From Microbispora catharanthi (GTDB lineage: Bacteria; Actinomycetota; Actinomycetes; Streptosporangiales; Streptosporangiaceae): 64,000 nt of DNA. Positions 40,421-49,508 of the stretch are shown here, in pieces (positions within the stretch are counted from its first letter, which is position 1; the number at the start of each line of letters is the position of its first letter). The stretch is taken from the NCBI RefSeq assembly GCF_006334915.2, contig NZ_VDMA02000020.1:121693-185692 (forward strand), given 5' to 3'. A model generated the notes under the pieces. That model was not told the origin of the DNA. It ran no database searches and saw only the letters and a list, made by a program, of their open reading frames with translations. Made by a program: the position numbers and the translations under genes.

Positions 40421-41485
40421 TCAGGCGGGCAGAGCCGGATAATCGGTGTAGCCGGCCGCGTCGCCGCCGTAGAAGGTGGCCGGGTCCGCGGCGTTGAGAG
40501 GGGAGCCGGTCGCCAGGCGTCGGGGCAGGTCGGGATTGGCGAGGAAGAGCCGCCCGAAGGCGATCAGGTCAGCGGTCCCGTCGTCGATCAGCGCGAGTTC
40601 CTCAGGACCGGTCGGGCGGGCGCCGGTGTGGGGATTGAGGATGAAGGCGCCGGGGAACCGCCGTCGCATGGCGTGCGTCAGTTCCCGGTGCCCGGCCTCC
40701 ATGACGTGCAGATACGCCAGGTCCAGGGCGGCTGTCCGCTGTACGAGCGCCTCGTAGACGGGGTGCGGGTCGGGTTCGTCGATGTCGTTGTTGGTCGTTC
40801 CGGGCGACAGGCGCAGGCCGGTGCGGGCACCGCCGATCGCGGAGACGACCGCGGAGACCACCTCCACGGCGAACCGGACGCGGCCCGGGGCCGACCCGCC
40901 CCAGCCGTCGGTGCGCCGGTTGGTGTTGGGGGCGAGGAACTGGTGGATCAGGTAGCCGTTGGCGCCGTGCAGTTCCACCCCGTCGAAGCCCGCCTCGACG
41001 GCGTTACGCGCGGCGCTCGCGAAGTCGGCGATGGTCTGCTCGATCTCGGTGGCCTCCAGTTCGCGCGGGAGGACGAAGTCCTTCACGCCGTCGGGCGTGA
41101 ACACCTGGCCCCGCGCGGCGACCGGCGACGGCGCCACCGGGGTCAGTCCGTCGGGCAGCAGGACGGGGTGGCCGATCCGGCCGGTGTGCAACAGCTGAGC
41201 GAAGATCTTTCCGCCCGCGGCATGCACCGCGTCGGTCACCTTGCGCCAGGCGGCGGCCTGCTCGGCGGAGTGCAGGCCGGGCGTGAACGGATACCCCTGA
41301 CCCGTCACCGACGGCTGGATGCCCTCCGTGATGATCAGACCAGCGGAGGCGCGCTGAGCGTAGTACTCCGCCGTCAGTTCCGTCACCAGCCCGCCGTAGG
41401 CGCGGCTGCGGGTCATCGGTGCCATGGCTATCCGGTTCGCGAGTTGCGTGCCGCCGACGGTGATCGGGTCGAACGCGCTGGTCAT
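40421..41485 (-). CDS. Old yellow enzyme family alkene reductase
   Basis: 354 residues, with the ribosome site GAGGAGA. RIAMAPMTRSRAYGGLVTEL is the FMN-binding start, SAGLIITEGIQPSVTGQGYP the second strand, and VELHGANGYLIHQFLAPNTN with RRTDGWGGS the signature of NemA/XenB-type enzymes. They use NAD(P)H to reduce activated alkenes, nitro esters and other electrophiles. It lies 98 bases downstream of the DHA2 efflux gene on the same strand and is probably co-regulated by the MarR at 43259, giving an electrophile-detoxification set. Confidence 0.9.
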   Translation of the reverse strand: MTSAFDPITVGGTQLANRIAMAPMTRSRAYGGLVTELTAEYYAQRASAGLIITEGIQPSVTGQGYPFTPGLHSAEQAAAWRKVTDAVHAAGGKIFAQLLHTGRIGHPVLLPDGLTPVAPSPVAARGQVFTPDGVKDFVLPRELEATEIEQTIADFASAARNAVEAGFDGVELHGANGYLIHQFLAPNTNRRTDGWGGSAPGRVRFAVEVVSAVVSAIGGARTGLRLSPGTTNNDIDEPDPHPVYEALVQRTAALDLAYLHVMEAGHRELTHAMRRRFPGAFILNPHTGARPTGPEELALIDDGTADLIAFGRLFLANPDLPRRLATGSPLNAADPATFYGGDAAGYTDYPALPA

Positions 41486-41583
41486 AGCTGTCTCCTCATC
41501 ATTGGTTGGGTTGCCGAGCACGGTGTGGCGCGGGGTCGTACGTACAGGGGGTGCGGCGAGTGAGGACGCGGCGTCGCCGGCCG

Positions 41584-43011
41584 TCAGCCGAGTCGGCGCC
41601 GCGGCAGGAGCACGCTGACGACCGCGATGGCCAGGCCGAGCCCGGCCGCGATGAGAAAGACCAGGTCGTATCCGGCGGCGAGGGCGGCGGCCGGGGAACT
41701 CGCGCCGATTTCCGAGGCGGCTCTGGCGCCGGCGGCGGTCGCGAGCACCGCCAGGCCGATCGACCCGCCTACCTGACCGGCGGTCTGGGCCAGGCCGCCG
41801 ACGGCCCCCGCGTCGCCCTCGGGAACGTCGGCGGTCGCCGCGACCATGAGGGTGGGGAAGGTCAGCCCGATGCCGGCCGCGATGAGCAGCGTGGGCCCGA
41901 GCACGCCGGTGACGTAGCCGCTGTCGGTGTGGGCCTGGGCGAGCCAGCCGAAACCGGCCAGGAAACAGGCACTGCCCGCCGGCACCAGGGGGCGCACACC
42001 GGTTCGCGGCAGCAGGGCGGCGGCCAACCGGGCGATCAACATGAACACCACCGCCGCGGGTGTCTGCCCGAGCCCGGCTTGCAGCGCACTGTAGCCGAGT
42101 ACGTTCTGCAGGAAGAGCGACGTGAAGTACCACATCGCGATGGAAATCCCGCCGAACAGCAGCAGCATGCCGTTGCCGACGGCCACTCCCCGGATCCTGA
42201 ACAGCCGCAGAGGCACCATCGGCCGTCCGGCGAAACGTGACTCCACCACGACGAAGACGCCGAGCAGCAGCAGGCCCGCCACTAGCGGCCCGACGACCGG
42301 CCCGGACGTCCAGCCGTGATCGGCGCTCCGCATGACCCCGTAGACCAGCGCGGCCAGCCCCGCCGTCCCGGTGACCGCGCCGATGAGATCGAGCGACTCC
42401 CGCCGGCCGGTGCGCGCGCCGGCCGGCGACATCATGGCCACGACGACCAGCACGGCGCCGATCGGCACGTTGATGAGGAAGACCCAGCGCCACGACAGGC
42501 CGGTGGTGATGGCGCCGCCGGCGACCGCGCCGACCATCCCGCCCACGCCGCCCGAGGCGGACCATGCGCCGAACGCCCTGGCACGCGCGTTCGGCTCGGT
42601 GAAGGAGGTGTTGATCACGGCCAGTGTCGCCGGGGCCATCATGGCGGCTCCGATGCCCTGCGCGACGCGGGCCGCCACCAGGACCTGCGGAGTGGTCGCC
42701 AGGCCACCGGCCAGGCTCGCGGCGGAGAACAACAACAGTCCGGCGGCCAGAATCCGGCGCGGGCCGAACAGATCGGCGGCGCGGCCACCCAGCAGCATGA
42801 AGCCGGCGAAGGTAAGCAGGTAGCCGTTCACCACCCAGGCCAGGCCGGTCGGCGTGAAACCGAGGTTCTCGCGGACCGAGGGCAGGGCGACGTTGACGAT
42901 GGACGCGTCCAGGATGACCATGAACTGGCAGGCGCACGCCAGTGACAGGACCAGCCAGGCGAGGCCGGCCTGCGGCCTGACCCGTGGCGTTCCGGTGCCG
43001 GTGCTTGTCAT
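41584..43011 (-). CDS. DHA2-family MFS drug efflux transporter (EmrB/QacA-like)
   Basis: 475 residues with about 14 hydrophobic segments. FMVILDASIVNVALPSVREN is motif D1 in TM1, GGRAADLFGPRRIL motif A, and GIGAAMMAPATLAVINTSFT motif C-like. It should expel lipophilic drugs by proton antiport. The start ATG 43011 overlaps the stop of a WrbA-like stub (TCATGA), so translation may depend on that stub. With the stub and the alkene reductase it forms a unit divergent from the MarR gene. Confidence 0.88.
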   Translation of the reverse strand: MTSTGTGTPRVRPQAGLAWLVLSLACACQFMVILDASIVNVALPSVRENLGFTPTGLAWVVNGYLLTFAGFMLLGGRAADLFGPRRILAAGLLLFSAASLAGGLATTPQVLVAARVAQGIGAAMMAPATLAVINTSFTEPNARARAFGAWSASGGVGGMVGAVAGGAITTGLSWRWVFLINVPIGAVLVVVAMMSPAGARTGRRESLDLIGAVTGTAGLAALVYGVMRSADHGWTSGPVVGPLVAGLLLLGVFVVVESRFAGRPMVPLRLFRIRGVAVGNGMLLLFGGISIAMWYFTSLFLQNVLGYSALQAGLGQTPAAVVFMLIARLAAALLPRTGVRPLVPAGSACFLAGFGWLAQAHTDSGYVTGVLGPTLLIAAGIGLTFPTLMVAATADVPEGDAGAVGGLAQTAGQVGGSIGLAVLATAAGARAASEIGASSPAAALAAGYDLVFLIAAGLGLAIAVVSVLLPRRRLG

Positions 43012-43181
43012 GAGTTCTTCTTCCTTGCCGACCCGCCGGTCACGCGGTCGGGGGGCGGTCCGGCGACCGGTCGCAGCCGCATCCTGGTCCCGGCCGAGGC
43101 GGCGCCCCCGGCGACGACCTGCGCGAATGCGTGCGGAGTGCCTGTCCCGCTGTCCCAGATCACGGCGATCTTCACGGTCAT
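43008..43181 (-). pseudogene. Stub of a WrbA-like flavodoxin-fold oxidoreductase
   Basis: 57 codons. MTVKIAVIWDSGTGTPHAFA and QVVAGGAASAGTRMRL match the first strand, FMN phosphate loop and helix 1 of NAD(P)H quinone dehydrogenase WrbA or a related flavodoxin-like protein. The rest of the fold is gone and the frame ends in an unrelated Arg/Lys-rich tail. The loop residues S-G-T-G-T are kept, but a 57-residue product cannot fold as a flavodoxin. It is the first cistron before the efflux gene. Confidence 0.6.
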
Positions 43182-43209
43182 GTCTGGAGCCCCGATGTCG
43201 TGTAGAATA

Positions 43210-43238
43210 AGTTATGCGAATAACTATTATGCGCATAA
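43210..43238. promoter_or_regulatory. MarR operators over the -10 region
   Basis: AGTTATGCGAATAACT (43210-43225; arms AGTTAT/ATAACT) and the perfect 12-bp palindrome TTATGCGCATAA (43227-43238) lie side by side, with centres 15 bp apart. A plus-strand -10 box TATTAT (43225-43230) sits between them. They separate the MarR gene from the divergent WrbA stub/efflux/reductase unit and should autoregulate both directions. Confidence 0.7.
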
Positions 43239-43258
43239 CTAAGTTGTCAAGGAGCTCC

Positions 43259-43714
43259 ATGGACTTCGAGCACGCCGACGCTCTCAACCAGGCCATCCGC
43301 CTGCTGAGCCTGCGCCACCGGGCCAGGGCCGCGGCGCTACTGGCTCCACTCGGCCTGCATCCCGGGCAGGAGGCGCTCCTGCTCGAACTCGCCAGGACCG
43401 GCCCGATGATCCAGGCCCAGCTCGGCGAGGCGCTCGGCTGTGAGCCGCCCAGCGTCACGCTCATGACCCGCAAGCTCGAAGCCTCCGGCCACATCCGCCG
43501 CGCACCCGCCCCCTCCGACAGGCGCGCCAGCATCGTCGAGCTCACCGACAGCGGCAAAGCTCTGGTCGAGCAGATCAAGCAGCTATGGTGCGCTCTGGCG
43601 GAGGAGACCGTGGCCGGCCTGCCCGCCGAGACCGTGGCAGAGCTACCCGGCATCCTCACGGCGTTGACCGGCAACGTGGACACCAGGCGCCCCCGCCGGC
43701 CACACGGCAGCTGA
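43259..43714 (+). CDS. MarR-family transcriptional regulator
   Basis: 151 residues with an AAGGAG ribosome site. LHPGQEALLLELARTGPMIQ, QLGEALGCEPPSVTLMTRKL and HIRRAPAPSDRRASIVELTD are the winged helix-turn-helix with its D-x-R wing motif. There is one Cys in the recognition region (LGCEPP) and one in CALAEE, which might sense oxidants. It probably represses the divergent efflux pump and alkene reductase until a phenolic or electrophilic compound binds. Confidence 0.88.
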   Translation: MDFEHADALNQAIRLLSLRHRARAAALLAPLGLHPGQEALLLELARTGPMIQAQLGEALGCEPPSVTLMTRKLEASGHIRRAPAPSDRRASIVELTDSGKALVEQIKQLWCALAEETVAGLPAETVAELPGILTALTGNVDTRRPRRPHGS

Positions 43715-43986
43715 CGCCCTCCGGTCGCGGAATCGCGACGGGCCGGGTACGTCGACCAGGGCATGGCGTCGACTGGCGAACCGCGCGTTCGTTGAACGTT
43801 TCATCACAAGTCGTTGCGCGCACGGTGCGGGGCGGGCCGGTAACGCCAGGTGGGCGCGTTCCAGATGCTCGAAGTGCACCGGGCTCTCGATCTTCCTCTT
43901 GACGCGACCCGGTGATTCCTAGTTTGCTCCGCCATTACTACCGGAATCGACACCCGTGGGCGCGGCATCCCGTGCCGCGTACGTGT

Positions 43987-44000
43987 GTGAGCGCTAACAC
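43987..44000. promoter_or_regulatory. LacI-type operator, distal copy
   Basis: GTGAGCGCTAACAC is a near-palindrome around the GCGC core used by LacI-family regulators of plant polysaccharide genes. It shares GCGCTAACA with the perfect site at 44188 and lies 188 bases upstream of it, a distance that would permit looping. Confidence 0.5.
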
Positions 44001-44187
44001 GCCCCGGCCCCGGAAGGAGGGTCTCCATGATCGGAGACGGTCCGCAGCTGCACGCCACCCCAGAGGCGTCCGGGCGTGGCCGGCACCGGGAGGGGGCGCG
44101 TTCTTGACGGGGCCTCGCCCGGTCGTCTTCGCTCCGTTGCACCACCTCCACGTAGTCGAGGGAGAGGAGCCCCGGATTTGCTCGTGA

Positions 44188-44201
44188 TGTTAGCGCTAAC
44201 A
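44188..44201. promoter_or_regulatory. LacI-type operator, perfect palindrome
   Basis: TGTTAGCGCTAACA is a perfect 14-bp palindrome with the central CpG typical of LacI-family sites. It is 272 bases before the GH62 start. The regulator gene is not in this window and must act from elsewhere, presumably responding to arabinose- or xylose-containing sugars. Confidence 0.65.
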
Positions 44202-44473
44202 AATCCGCGATTGGCCGCGGTCCAGCTGACCCCCTCCATCGCCCCTGCCGGGGGCGAGGTCTCGAAGGATGCGGCGGGTCTGGAGCTCCGCACGCGAACG
44301 GCAGCGAACCAGCCGTACGGAAACGATTCGCGAGCCCGCCGACCTCCTGGCGGCAGGGTTGAGGAATTCGTCTCGATCGGCTGACTTGTCCCTGCCCGGC
44401 CCCGTGAGACCACTGCGGTTTGCCCAAGCGTGGCCCGCTTCGCCACGCCTTCACCCCCAAGGAGAACGAAACA

Positions 44474-45964
44474 ATGGATTCACCCCCCATTCGTGTGACG
44501 AGCGGCCGGCATCGTTCGCCGGCCGGTGACGGCCTGCGTCTCGTGGCGGTCCTGGCCACGGTGCTGACGACGGTGCTGGCGGTCGCCGTGACGTGGTCGG
44601 CTCCGGCATCGGCGGCGGTGGCGCCGTTGGTGAGTGCGGCGTCGGGGCGGTGTCTGGACGTGGCGGGCAACACCGACGCGCTGGGCACGGGCCTGCAGAT
44701 CTGGGACTGCAGCGGTCAGGCGAACCAGGCGTTCGAGTTCACCTCGGCGGGTGAGCTGCGGACGTTCAACGGCACGCGGTGCGTGGACGCGTACGGCCAG
44801 GGGACCTCGAACGGCACGAAGGTCGTGATCTGGTCCTGCAATGGGCAGAACAACCAGAAGTGGCAGCAGAACGCCGACGGCTCCATCAGGGGCGTACAGT
44901 CGGGGCTGTGCCTGGACGTGACCGGACTCGGCACGGCCAACGGGACCGCCGTCCAACTGTGGACCTGCAACGGGCAGACCAACCAGAAGTGGAGCATCTC
45001 CGGAGGCGGCCCGAGCTCGTCCCCGTCCCCGTCTCCGTCGGTGACGCCGACCGGCACGTGCGCTCTTCCGTCGACGTACCGCTGGACCTCGACGGGCGCG
45101 CTGGCGACCCCGAAGTCGGGGTGGGTCTCGCTCAAGGACTTCACCAACGTCGTCTACAACGGCAAGCACCTCGTCTACGCGACGACGCACGACACCGGGT
45201 CGGGCTGGGGTTCGATGGGCTTCAGCACGTTCACCAACTGGTCGGACATGGCCTCGGCCACCCAGACCAAGATGAACTCGGGCACCGTGGCGCCCACGCT
45301 GTTCTACTTCGCGCCCAAGAACATCTGGGTGCTGGCCTACCAGTGGGGCGGGACCGCGTTCTCCTACCGCACCTCCAGCGACCCCACCAACCCCAACGGC
45401 TGGGGGGCGCAGCAGACGCTGTCCACCGCGAGCATCTCCGGCTCGGGCACCGGGCCGATCGACCAGACGCTGATCGGTGACGGCCAGAACATGTACCTGT
45501 TCTTCGCCGGCGACAACGGCAAGATCTACCGGCAGAGCATGCCCATCGGCAACTTCCCCGGCAGCTTCGGCTCCAACTACACGACGGTCATGAGCGACTC
45601 GACCAACAACCTGTTCGAGGCGGTCGAGGTCTACAAGCTCCAGGGCCAGAACAAGTACCTCATGCTCGTCGAGGCGATCGGCTCGCAGGGCCGCTACTTC
45701 CGCTCGTTCACGGCCGACAGCCTGAGCGGGTCGTGGACGCCGAACGCCGCGACCGAGAGCAACCCCTTCGCCGGCAAGGCCAACAGCGGCGCCACGTGGA
45801 CCAACGACATCAGCCACGGCGACCTGGTCCGCAACAACCCCGACCAGACCAAGACCGTCGACCCCTGCAACCTGCAGCTGCTCTACCAGGGCCGCAGCCC
45901 CAGCTCCGGCGGCGACTACGGCCTCCTGCCCTACCGCCCGGGTCTGCTGACCCTGCAGCACTGA
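44474..45964 (+). CDS. Secreted GH62 alpha-L-arabinofuranosidase with ricin-type CBM13
   Basis: 496 residues. A long signal peptide ends near PASAA (about residue 47). Next is a ricin-B/CBM13 trefoil with its Q-x-W-type repeats ([46 protein letters not shown]), a short Ser/Pro linker, and the GH62 five-bladed propeller from about residue 195. [40 protein letters not shown] and [20 protein letters not shown] contain the expected Asp, Asp and Glu catalytic residues. It removes arabinose side chains from arabinoxylan or arabinan outside the cell. LacI-type operators lie upstream. Confidence 0.93.
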   Translation: MDSPPIRVTSGRHRSPAGDGLRLVAVLATVLTTVLAVAVTWSAPASAAVAPLVSAASGRCLDVAGNTDALGTGLQIWDCSGQANQAFEFTSAGELRTFNGTRCVDAYGQGTSNGTKVVIWSCNGQNNQKWQQNADGSIRGVQSGLCLDVTGLGTANGTAVQLWTCNGQTNQKWSISGGGPSSSPSPSPSVTPTGTCALPSTYRWTSTGALATPKSGWVSLKDFTNVVYNGKHLVYATTHDTGSGWGSMGFSTFTNWSDMASATQTKMNSGTVAPTLFYFAPKNIWVLAYQWGGTAFSYRTSSDPTNPNGWGAQQTLSTASISGSGTGPIDQTLIGDGQNMYLFFAGDNGKIYRQSMPIGNFPGSFGSNYTTVMSDSTNNLFEAVEVYKLQGQNKYLMLVEAIGSQGRYFRSFTADSLSGSWTPNAATESNPFAGKANSGATWTNDISHGDLVRNNPDQTKTVDPCNLQLLYQGRSPSSGGDYGLLPYRPGLLTLQH

Positions 45965-46075
45965 CGGCATCACACGGGTCCACCTCGGGGTGTCCCTGAC
46001 GTTCGCCCCGAAGGCGCATGCCGAATCGGGTGAGCGCCATCACGGCACACGATCAGGACCAGGTGGACCTGGACC

Positions 46076-46104
46076 GGCGGGCTCGGCGCAAGGCCGAGCC
46101 CGCC
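46076..46104. terminator. Perfect 12-bp hairpin downstream of GH62
   Basis: GGCGGGCTCGGC (46076-46087), GCAAG, GCCGAGCCCGCC (46093-46104). It lies 112 bases after the GH62 stop and 136 bases before the convergent response-regulator stop. It probably separates the two transcription units, although no T tract follows. Confidence 0.6.
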
Positions 46105-46239
46105 ACAGTCATGCGGACAGCCCAGATCATCCCGCTGTCCGAGTCGAACCGCCGACGAGCGACTGTGCCGCCTGGTCGCCCATCACTCCCGCACGGCCGA
46201 CGAGGTTGGCTGGGCTTTGTGTGGTGTTGTCACCGGGGG

Positions 46240-46845
46240 TCACAGCCAGCCCGCGTCCTCGGCGATGCGGACGGCGTCGATCTTGTTGCGGGCGCCGGTC
46301 TTGGTGATCGCGCCGGTGAGGTAGTTGCGTACGGTGCCCGCCGACAGGTGCAGCCGGGCGGCGATCTCCTCGGCGGAGGCCCCTCGGGCGGCTTCGCGCA
46401 GGACTGTGGTCTCGCGTGGGGTGAGAGGGCTCTCTCCGTGCTCCATCGCCGAGGCCACCAGCTCCGCGTCCAGCACCCGCAGCCCGGCCGCCGTACGCCT
46501 GATCGCGTCGGCCAGGCGGTCGCCGGGCGCGTCCTTGACCAGGAACGCCTCGATGCCCACCGACAATGCCCGCCGCACCTGACCCGGCTGGCCCATCGCG
46601 GTCAGCACCAGGATGCGGCAGGAGGGGAGCACCTCCCTCAGCCGGGCGGCGGCGGTGATGCCGTCCAGCACGGGCAGGTCGATGTCGACGATCGCCACGT
46701 CCGGCCGCACCCGCAGCGCGGCGGGGACGATCTCGTCACCGCGCGTGACCTCGGACACCACCTCCAGGTCGGACTCCAGGCGCAGCAGGGCGATGAGCGC
46801 GGCCCGGATCATGTGCATGTCCTCGGCCAGGAGGACGCGGATCAC
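46240..46845 (-). CDS. NarL/DesR-type response regulator
   Basis: 201 residues. MIRVLLAEDMHMIRAALIAL is the receiver start, VAIVDIDLPVLDG has the phosphorylated Asp, and AFLVKDAPGD the conserved Lys. The C-terminal LuxR domain is LTPRETTVLREAARGASAEE, then HLSAGTVRNYLTGAITKTGA. The start overlaps the kinase stop by four bases (ATGA). As last gene of the ABC/kinase operon it most likely controls that operon, in the manner of DesK/DesR-like drug or membrane sensors. Confidence 0.9.
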   Translation of the reverse strand: MIRVLLAEDMHMIRAALIALLRLESDLEVVSEVTRGDEIVPAALRVRPDVAIVDIDLPVLDGITAAARLREVLPSCRILVLTAMGQPGQVRRALSVGIEAFLVKDAPGDRLADAIRRTAAGLRVLDAELVASAMEHGESPLTPRETTVLREAARGASAEEIAARLHLSAGTVRNYLTGAITKTGARNKIDAVRIAEDAGWL

Positions 46846-47978
46846 GTGGGCACCTCCATCGTCAACCGGAATCCGCCCTCGGACGTGCGCCCGGCCTCAA
46901 CCGTGCCCCCCACCTGTGCAGCACGCTCCACCAGCCCGACCAGCCCGCCTCCGACCAGCCCGCCACCGAAAGGCCCATCACCGACCGGGTCGGTAGCGGT
47001 CTGCGCGTCGTCAGGGGGGAGGCCGTTGTTGACGATCTCCAGACGGATGCGTCCCGCGCCGCTTGAGGTGGTGATCGAACAGGTGGTGGCGCGGCTGTGC
47101 CGCAGGATGTTCGTGACCCCCTCGCGCACGGCCCAGGCGAGGGCCTCGTCCGGCTCGCGGGGCGGGGTGATCTCGGCGAGGTTGACCTGGCAGCCGATTC
47201 CGGACGATTCCAGCAGCGCCGCGGCCCGGTGCACCTCACCGGCGAGCGACATCCGCCGGTAGCCGCGAGCCACCTGACGCACCTCCTGCGCGGCCTCCCT
47301 CGCCACCTGGACCAGCGTGCCGACCTCGGTCTTCGCGGCGGGCGGATCGCGGTCCATGAGCCGGGTGGCCAGGTCGCCCTTCAACACGATCGCGGTGAGG
47401 CTGTGGCCCAGCCCGTCGTGGAGGTCGCGGGAGATCCGCAACCGTTCCTTCAGCACCGCCGCCTCCGCCAGGTCGGCCCGCGCCTGCTCCAATTCGGTGG
47501 TGACCCGGACCAGGCGCACGATGACGTAGATCATGGCGCCGGTGATGACGATGGTGAGGGCGTAGAAGAACGAGCCGGTCACATTGTGGAAGATGCCCTG
47601 AAGCCACCAGAACTCCATCGTCGCCATCGTCATCACCAGGACGCCGCCCCAGCGCAGGGGGAGCAGCAGGAGCACCGGCCCGGCCAGGAGCGGCGCGGTC
47701 CCGGCCGACCAGCCGGTGAACCCGAGGGCCTCGGGCAGGTAGGCGACGACCACCTGCACCGCCAGTGTCGCGGGGAACCACCGGGATCGGGTGCCCGTGA
47801 ACGCCTGCCGTACATGAACGAAGTGCGGCCAGTAGAAAGCGGTCAGCATCACGAGCAGCCGGGCGTTGGGCGACGCGGAGGCAGTCGCGAGGGAGGCCAC
47901 GAGGGGGATGATCGTGTAGCCGACGGAGACCAGGACGATCAGCGCGATTCCGAGCCGCCGCGCGGAGGTGGAGTTCAT
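46842..47978 (-). CDS. DesK-type sensor histidine kinase
   Basis: 378 residues. Four to five membrane segments occupy about residues 10-150 with almost no extracellular loop, so the signal is likely in the membrane. The HisKA_3 box RLRISRDLHDGLGHSLTAIV has the phosphorylated His. The ATPase domain shows WAVREGVTNILRHS and RLEIVNNGLPPDD; the usual D-G-x-G is N-N-G-L here, a weak G1 box. It lies 10 bases downstream of the permease gene and overlaps its response regulator. Confidence 0.87.
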   Translation of the reverse strand: MNSTSARRLGIALIVLVSVGYTIIPLVASLATASASPNARLLVMLTAFYWPHFVHVRQAFTGTRSRWFPATLAVQVVVAYLPEALGFTGWSAGTAPLLAGPVLLLLPLRWGGVLVMTMATMEFWWLQGIFHNVTGSFFYALTIVITGAMIYVIVRLVRVTTELEQARADLAEAAVLKERLRISRDLHDGLGHSLTAIVLKGDLATRLMDRDPPAAKTEVGTLVQVAREAAQEVRQVARGYRRMSLAGEVHRAAALLESSGIGCQVNLAEITPPREPDEALAWAVREGVTNILRHSRATTCSITTSSGAGRIRLEIVNNGLPPDDAQTATDPVGDGPFGGGLVGGGLVGLVERAAQVGGTVEAGRTSEGGFRLTMEVPT

Positions 47979-47988
47979 GATCGGCCCA

Positions 47989-48747
47989 TTATGACTTTCT
48001 GGACTCCCAGCGGAACCACCTCCTGATCGAGAGCAGCGCTACCCCCGCCCACACCGCCAGAACCAGAGCCGGTACGGCTGCCGCCGCCAGGTCGGAGCTG
48101 AGCGTTCCCGGCCCGTAGGAGGCGCGGACCGCGTCCACCACCGCGCTGGTGGGCAGGGCGGCGAAGAACGGGTGCAGCCAGGAGGGCAGCAAGTCGATGA
48201 TCGAGCCCATCGCCCCGGACGCGAGGCCGGCCAGGAAGAAGAACGGCAGGGTCATGGGCGCCGCGAGCTCCCCGCGCGGGATCGCGGCCGTCCACGCCAC
48301 CCCCAGCATCGCCATCACCGCGGAGCCCGCGACCGCGAACACCGCGAACAGCACCGGATTCCTCGGCAGCGGCACATCGGCCAGGAGGTGTACGGCCACG
48401 GCCGACACGATCATGAGAATGACCGTCTGCGTGACGGTGTTCGCGACCTCGCCGAGGAGGATCTGCCGGTCGGTGAGCCGGGTGGTGCGCAGCCGTTTGA
48501 GCAGGAGCTGGTCGCGGCGCATGGTCAGGGCGACGGTGATGTTCAGGAACGCGGTCCCCGACAGGATGAGCGCGAGCGTCCCTACGAACATCTGCGCCGC
48601 GGCCGTGACGCCGTCGGCCTGAACGTTGCGCATCAGCGCCGGCATCCCGATCGCCAGCCCCAGCGGGGTGATCACGGAGGCGGGCAGCATGCCCTTGTCG
48701 CGCCAGAACAGCCGGGCGCTCAGCTTGTAGGTGGCCGTGAGGCTCAT
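47989..48747 (-). CDS. ABC-2 type exporter permease
   Basis: 252 residues with six hydrophobic segments. ARLFWRDKGMLPASVITPLG opens the domain; LLLKRLRTTRLTDRQILLGE is the cytoplasmic coupling segment; the FFLAGLASGAMGSIIDLLPS region is the ABC-2 signature. It is homologous to the next gene upstream, so the two probably form a heterodimeric exporter powered by the ATPase at 49489. The start overlaps the upstream stop (ATGA). Confidence 0.87.
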   Translation of the reverse strand: MSLTATYKLSARLFWRDKGMLPASVITPLGLAIGMPALMRNVQADGVTAAAQMFVGTLALILSGTAFLNITVALTMRRDQLLLKRLRTTRLTDRQILLGEVANTVTQTVILMIVSAVAVHLLADVPLPRNPVLFAVFAVAGSAVMAMLGVAWTAAIPRGELAAPMTLPFFFLAGLASGAMGSIIDLLPSWLHPFFAALPTSAVVDAVRASYGPGTLSSDLAAAAVPALVLAVWAGVALLSIRRWFRWESRKS

Positions 48748-49508
48748 CGGCGTGGGTCCCATCGGAAGAGGAAGCGGACGGCGACCAGGGCGAGGAGGGC
48801 CCAGACGGTCAGGTTCAGGACGGGCCCGGTCAGCGTCGCGAGCTCGCCGCCCCGGTAGGCGAGTCCGGCGATCTCGACCATCGCTCCGGTCGGCAGCAGG
48901 TCGAGTGCCCACTGGACCCAGCCGGGGAGGAGGCCGGTGACAAACGGCCCATATGCCCCGGCCCCGAGCGCGCCGGCCAGCATGAACGGGATCGTGGCGG
49001 GGGCGTTCAGATCGGGGCGGCGGGTCACGATCGAGAAGACGACGCCGACCAGCGCCAGCACCCCGGCCACCGCGACGACGCACGCCGCGAACAGCAGCGG
49101 CAGTTCGGGTGGCGGTAGGTAGGTGAGGGTGTAGAGGATCACCGAGACGAGGGCCGACAGGAGAGTCGCCTGCGTCACGATGTTGACCAGCTCGCCGCCG
49201 ATGATGGCCCGCCCGCGCAGGCCCGAGGCGCGTAGCCGCTTGAGAACCAGCAGCTCCCGCCTGGTCGACAGCGTCACGGCCGTCTGCGTGGTCGCGACGA
49301 TGGTCAGGACCATGGCGAGCATGCCGAGATGCATCCCGAGCACCACCTCCACGTTGCGGCTCCTGAGCGAGGCGGCGATCAGCAACGGCAGGCCCGCGCC
49401 CAGGCAGACGCTGAGCACCGCGATGCCGCCGACGACCCGCCCGTCGCCCCAGAACAGCCGCCCGCCCAGCCGCGCCACGGCCAGCACCTCACGCACGGGC
49501 GTCACCAC
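48744..49508 (-). CDS. ABC-2 type exporter permease, paralogue
   Basis: 254 residues with six hydrophobic segments. ARLGGRLFWGDGRVVGGIAV and LLVLKRLRASGLRGRAIIGG mirror the second permease, indicating a tandem gene duplication. It ends in a short basic tail (FRWDPRR). Its start overlaps the ATPase gene by 20 bases. The export substrate is unknown; the kinase/regulator in the operon suggests a peptide antibiotic, lipid or membrane-active drug. Confidence 0.87.
   Translation of the reverse strand: MVTPVREVLAVARLGGRLFWGDGRVVGGIAVLSVCLGAGLPLLIAASLRSRNVEVVLGMHLGMLAMVLTIVATTQTAVTLSTRRELLVLKRLRASGLRGRAIIGGELVNIVTQATLLSALVSVILYTLTYLPPPELPLLFAACVVAVAGVLALVGVVFSIVTRRPDLNAPATIPFMLAGALGAGAYGPFVTGLLPGWVQWALDLLPTGAMVEIAGLAYRGGELATLTGPVLNLTVWALLALVAVRFLFRWDPRR

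Larger units (their letters stand above)
43715..44473 (+). other. 759-base gene-free region upstream of the GH62 gene
   Basis: I find no convincing coding frame here; the long minus-strand frame 43804-44688 is mostly antisense and of poor composition. The region contains two LacI-type operators (43987-44000 and 44188-44201) and several less GC-rich patches. The last 100 bases lead to the AAGGAG ribosome site of the GH62 gene. It is probably a long regulated promoter region, perhaps including the debris of a lost gene between 43720 and 43920. Confidence 0.5.

Noticed and set aside
43804..44688. 294-codon minus-strand frame across the GH62 promoter and gene start
   Set aside because: Composition is poor, it lies antisense to the GH62 signal peptide and CBM13, and it has no ribosome site.
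45965..46239. Possible transposase remnant (ESNRRRATVPPG in one frame, RLCRLVAHHSRTADEVG in another)
   Set aside because: The similarity to an IS630-type N-terminus needs a frameshift within 20 codons and no terminal repeats are visible, so it is not supportable.
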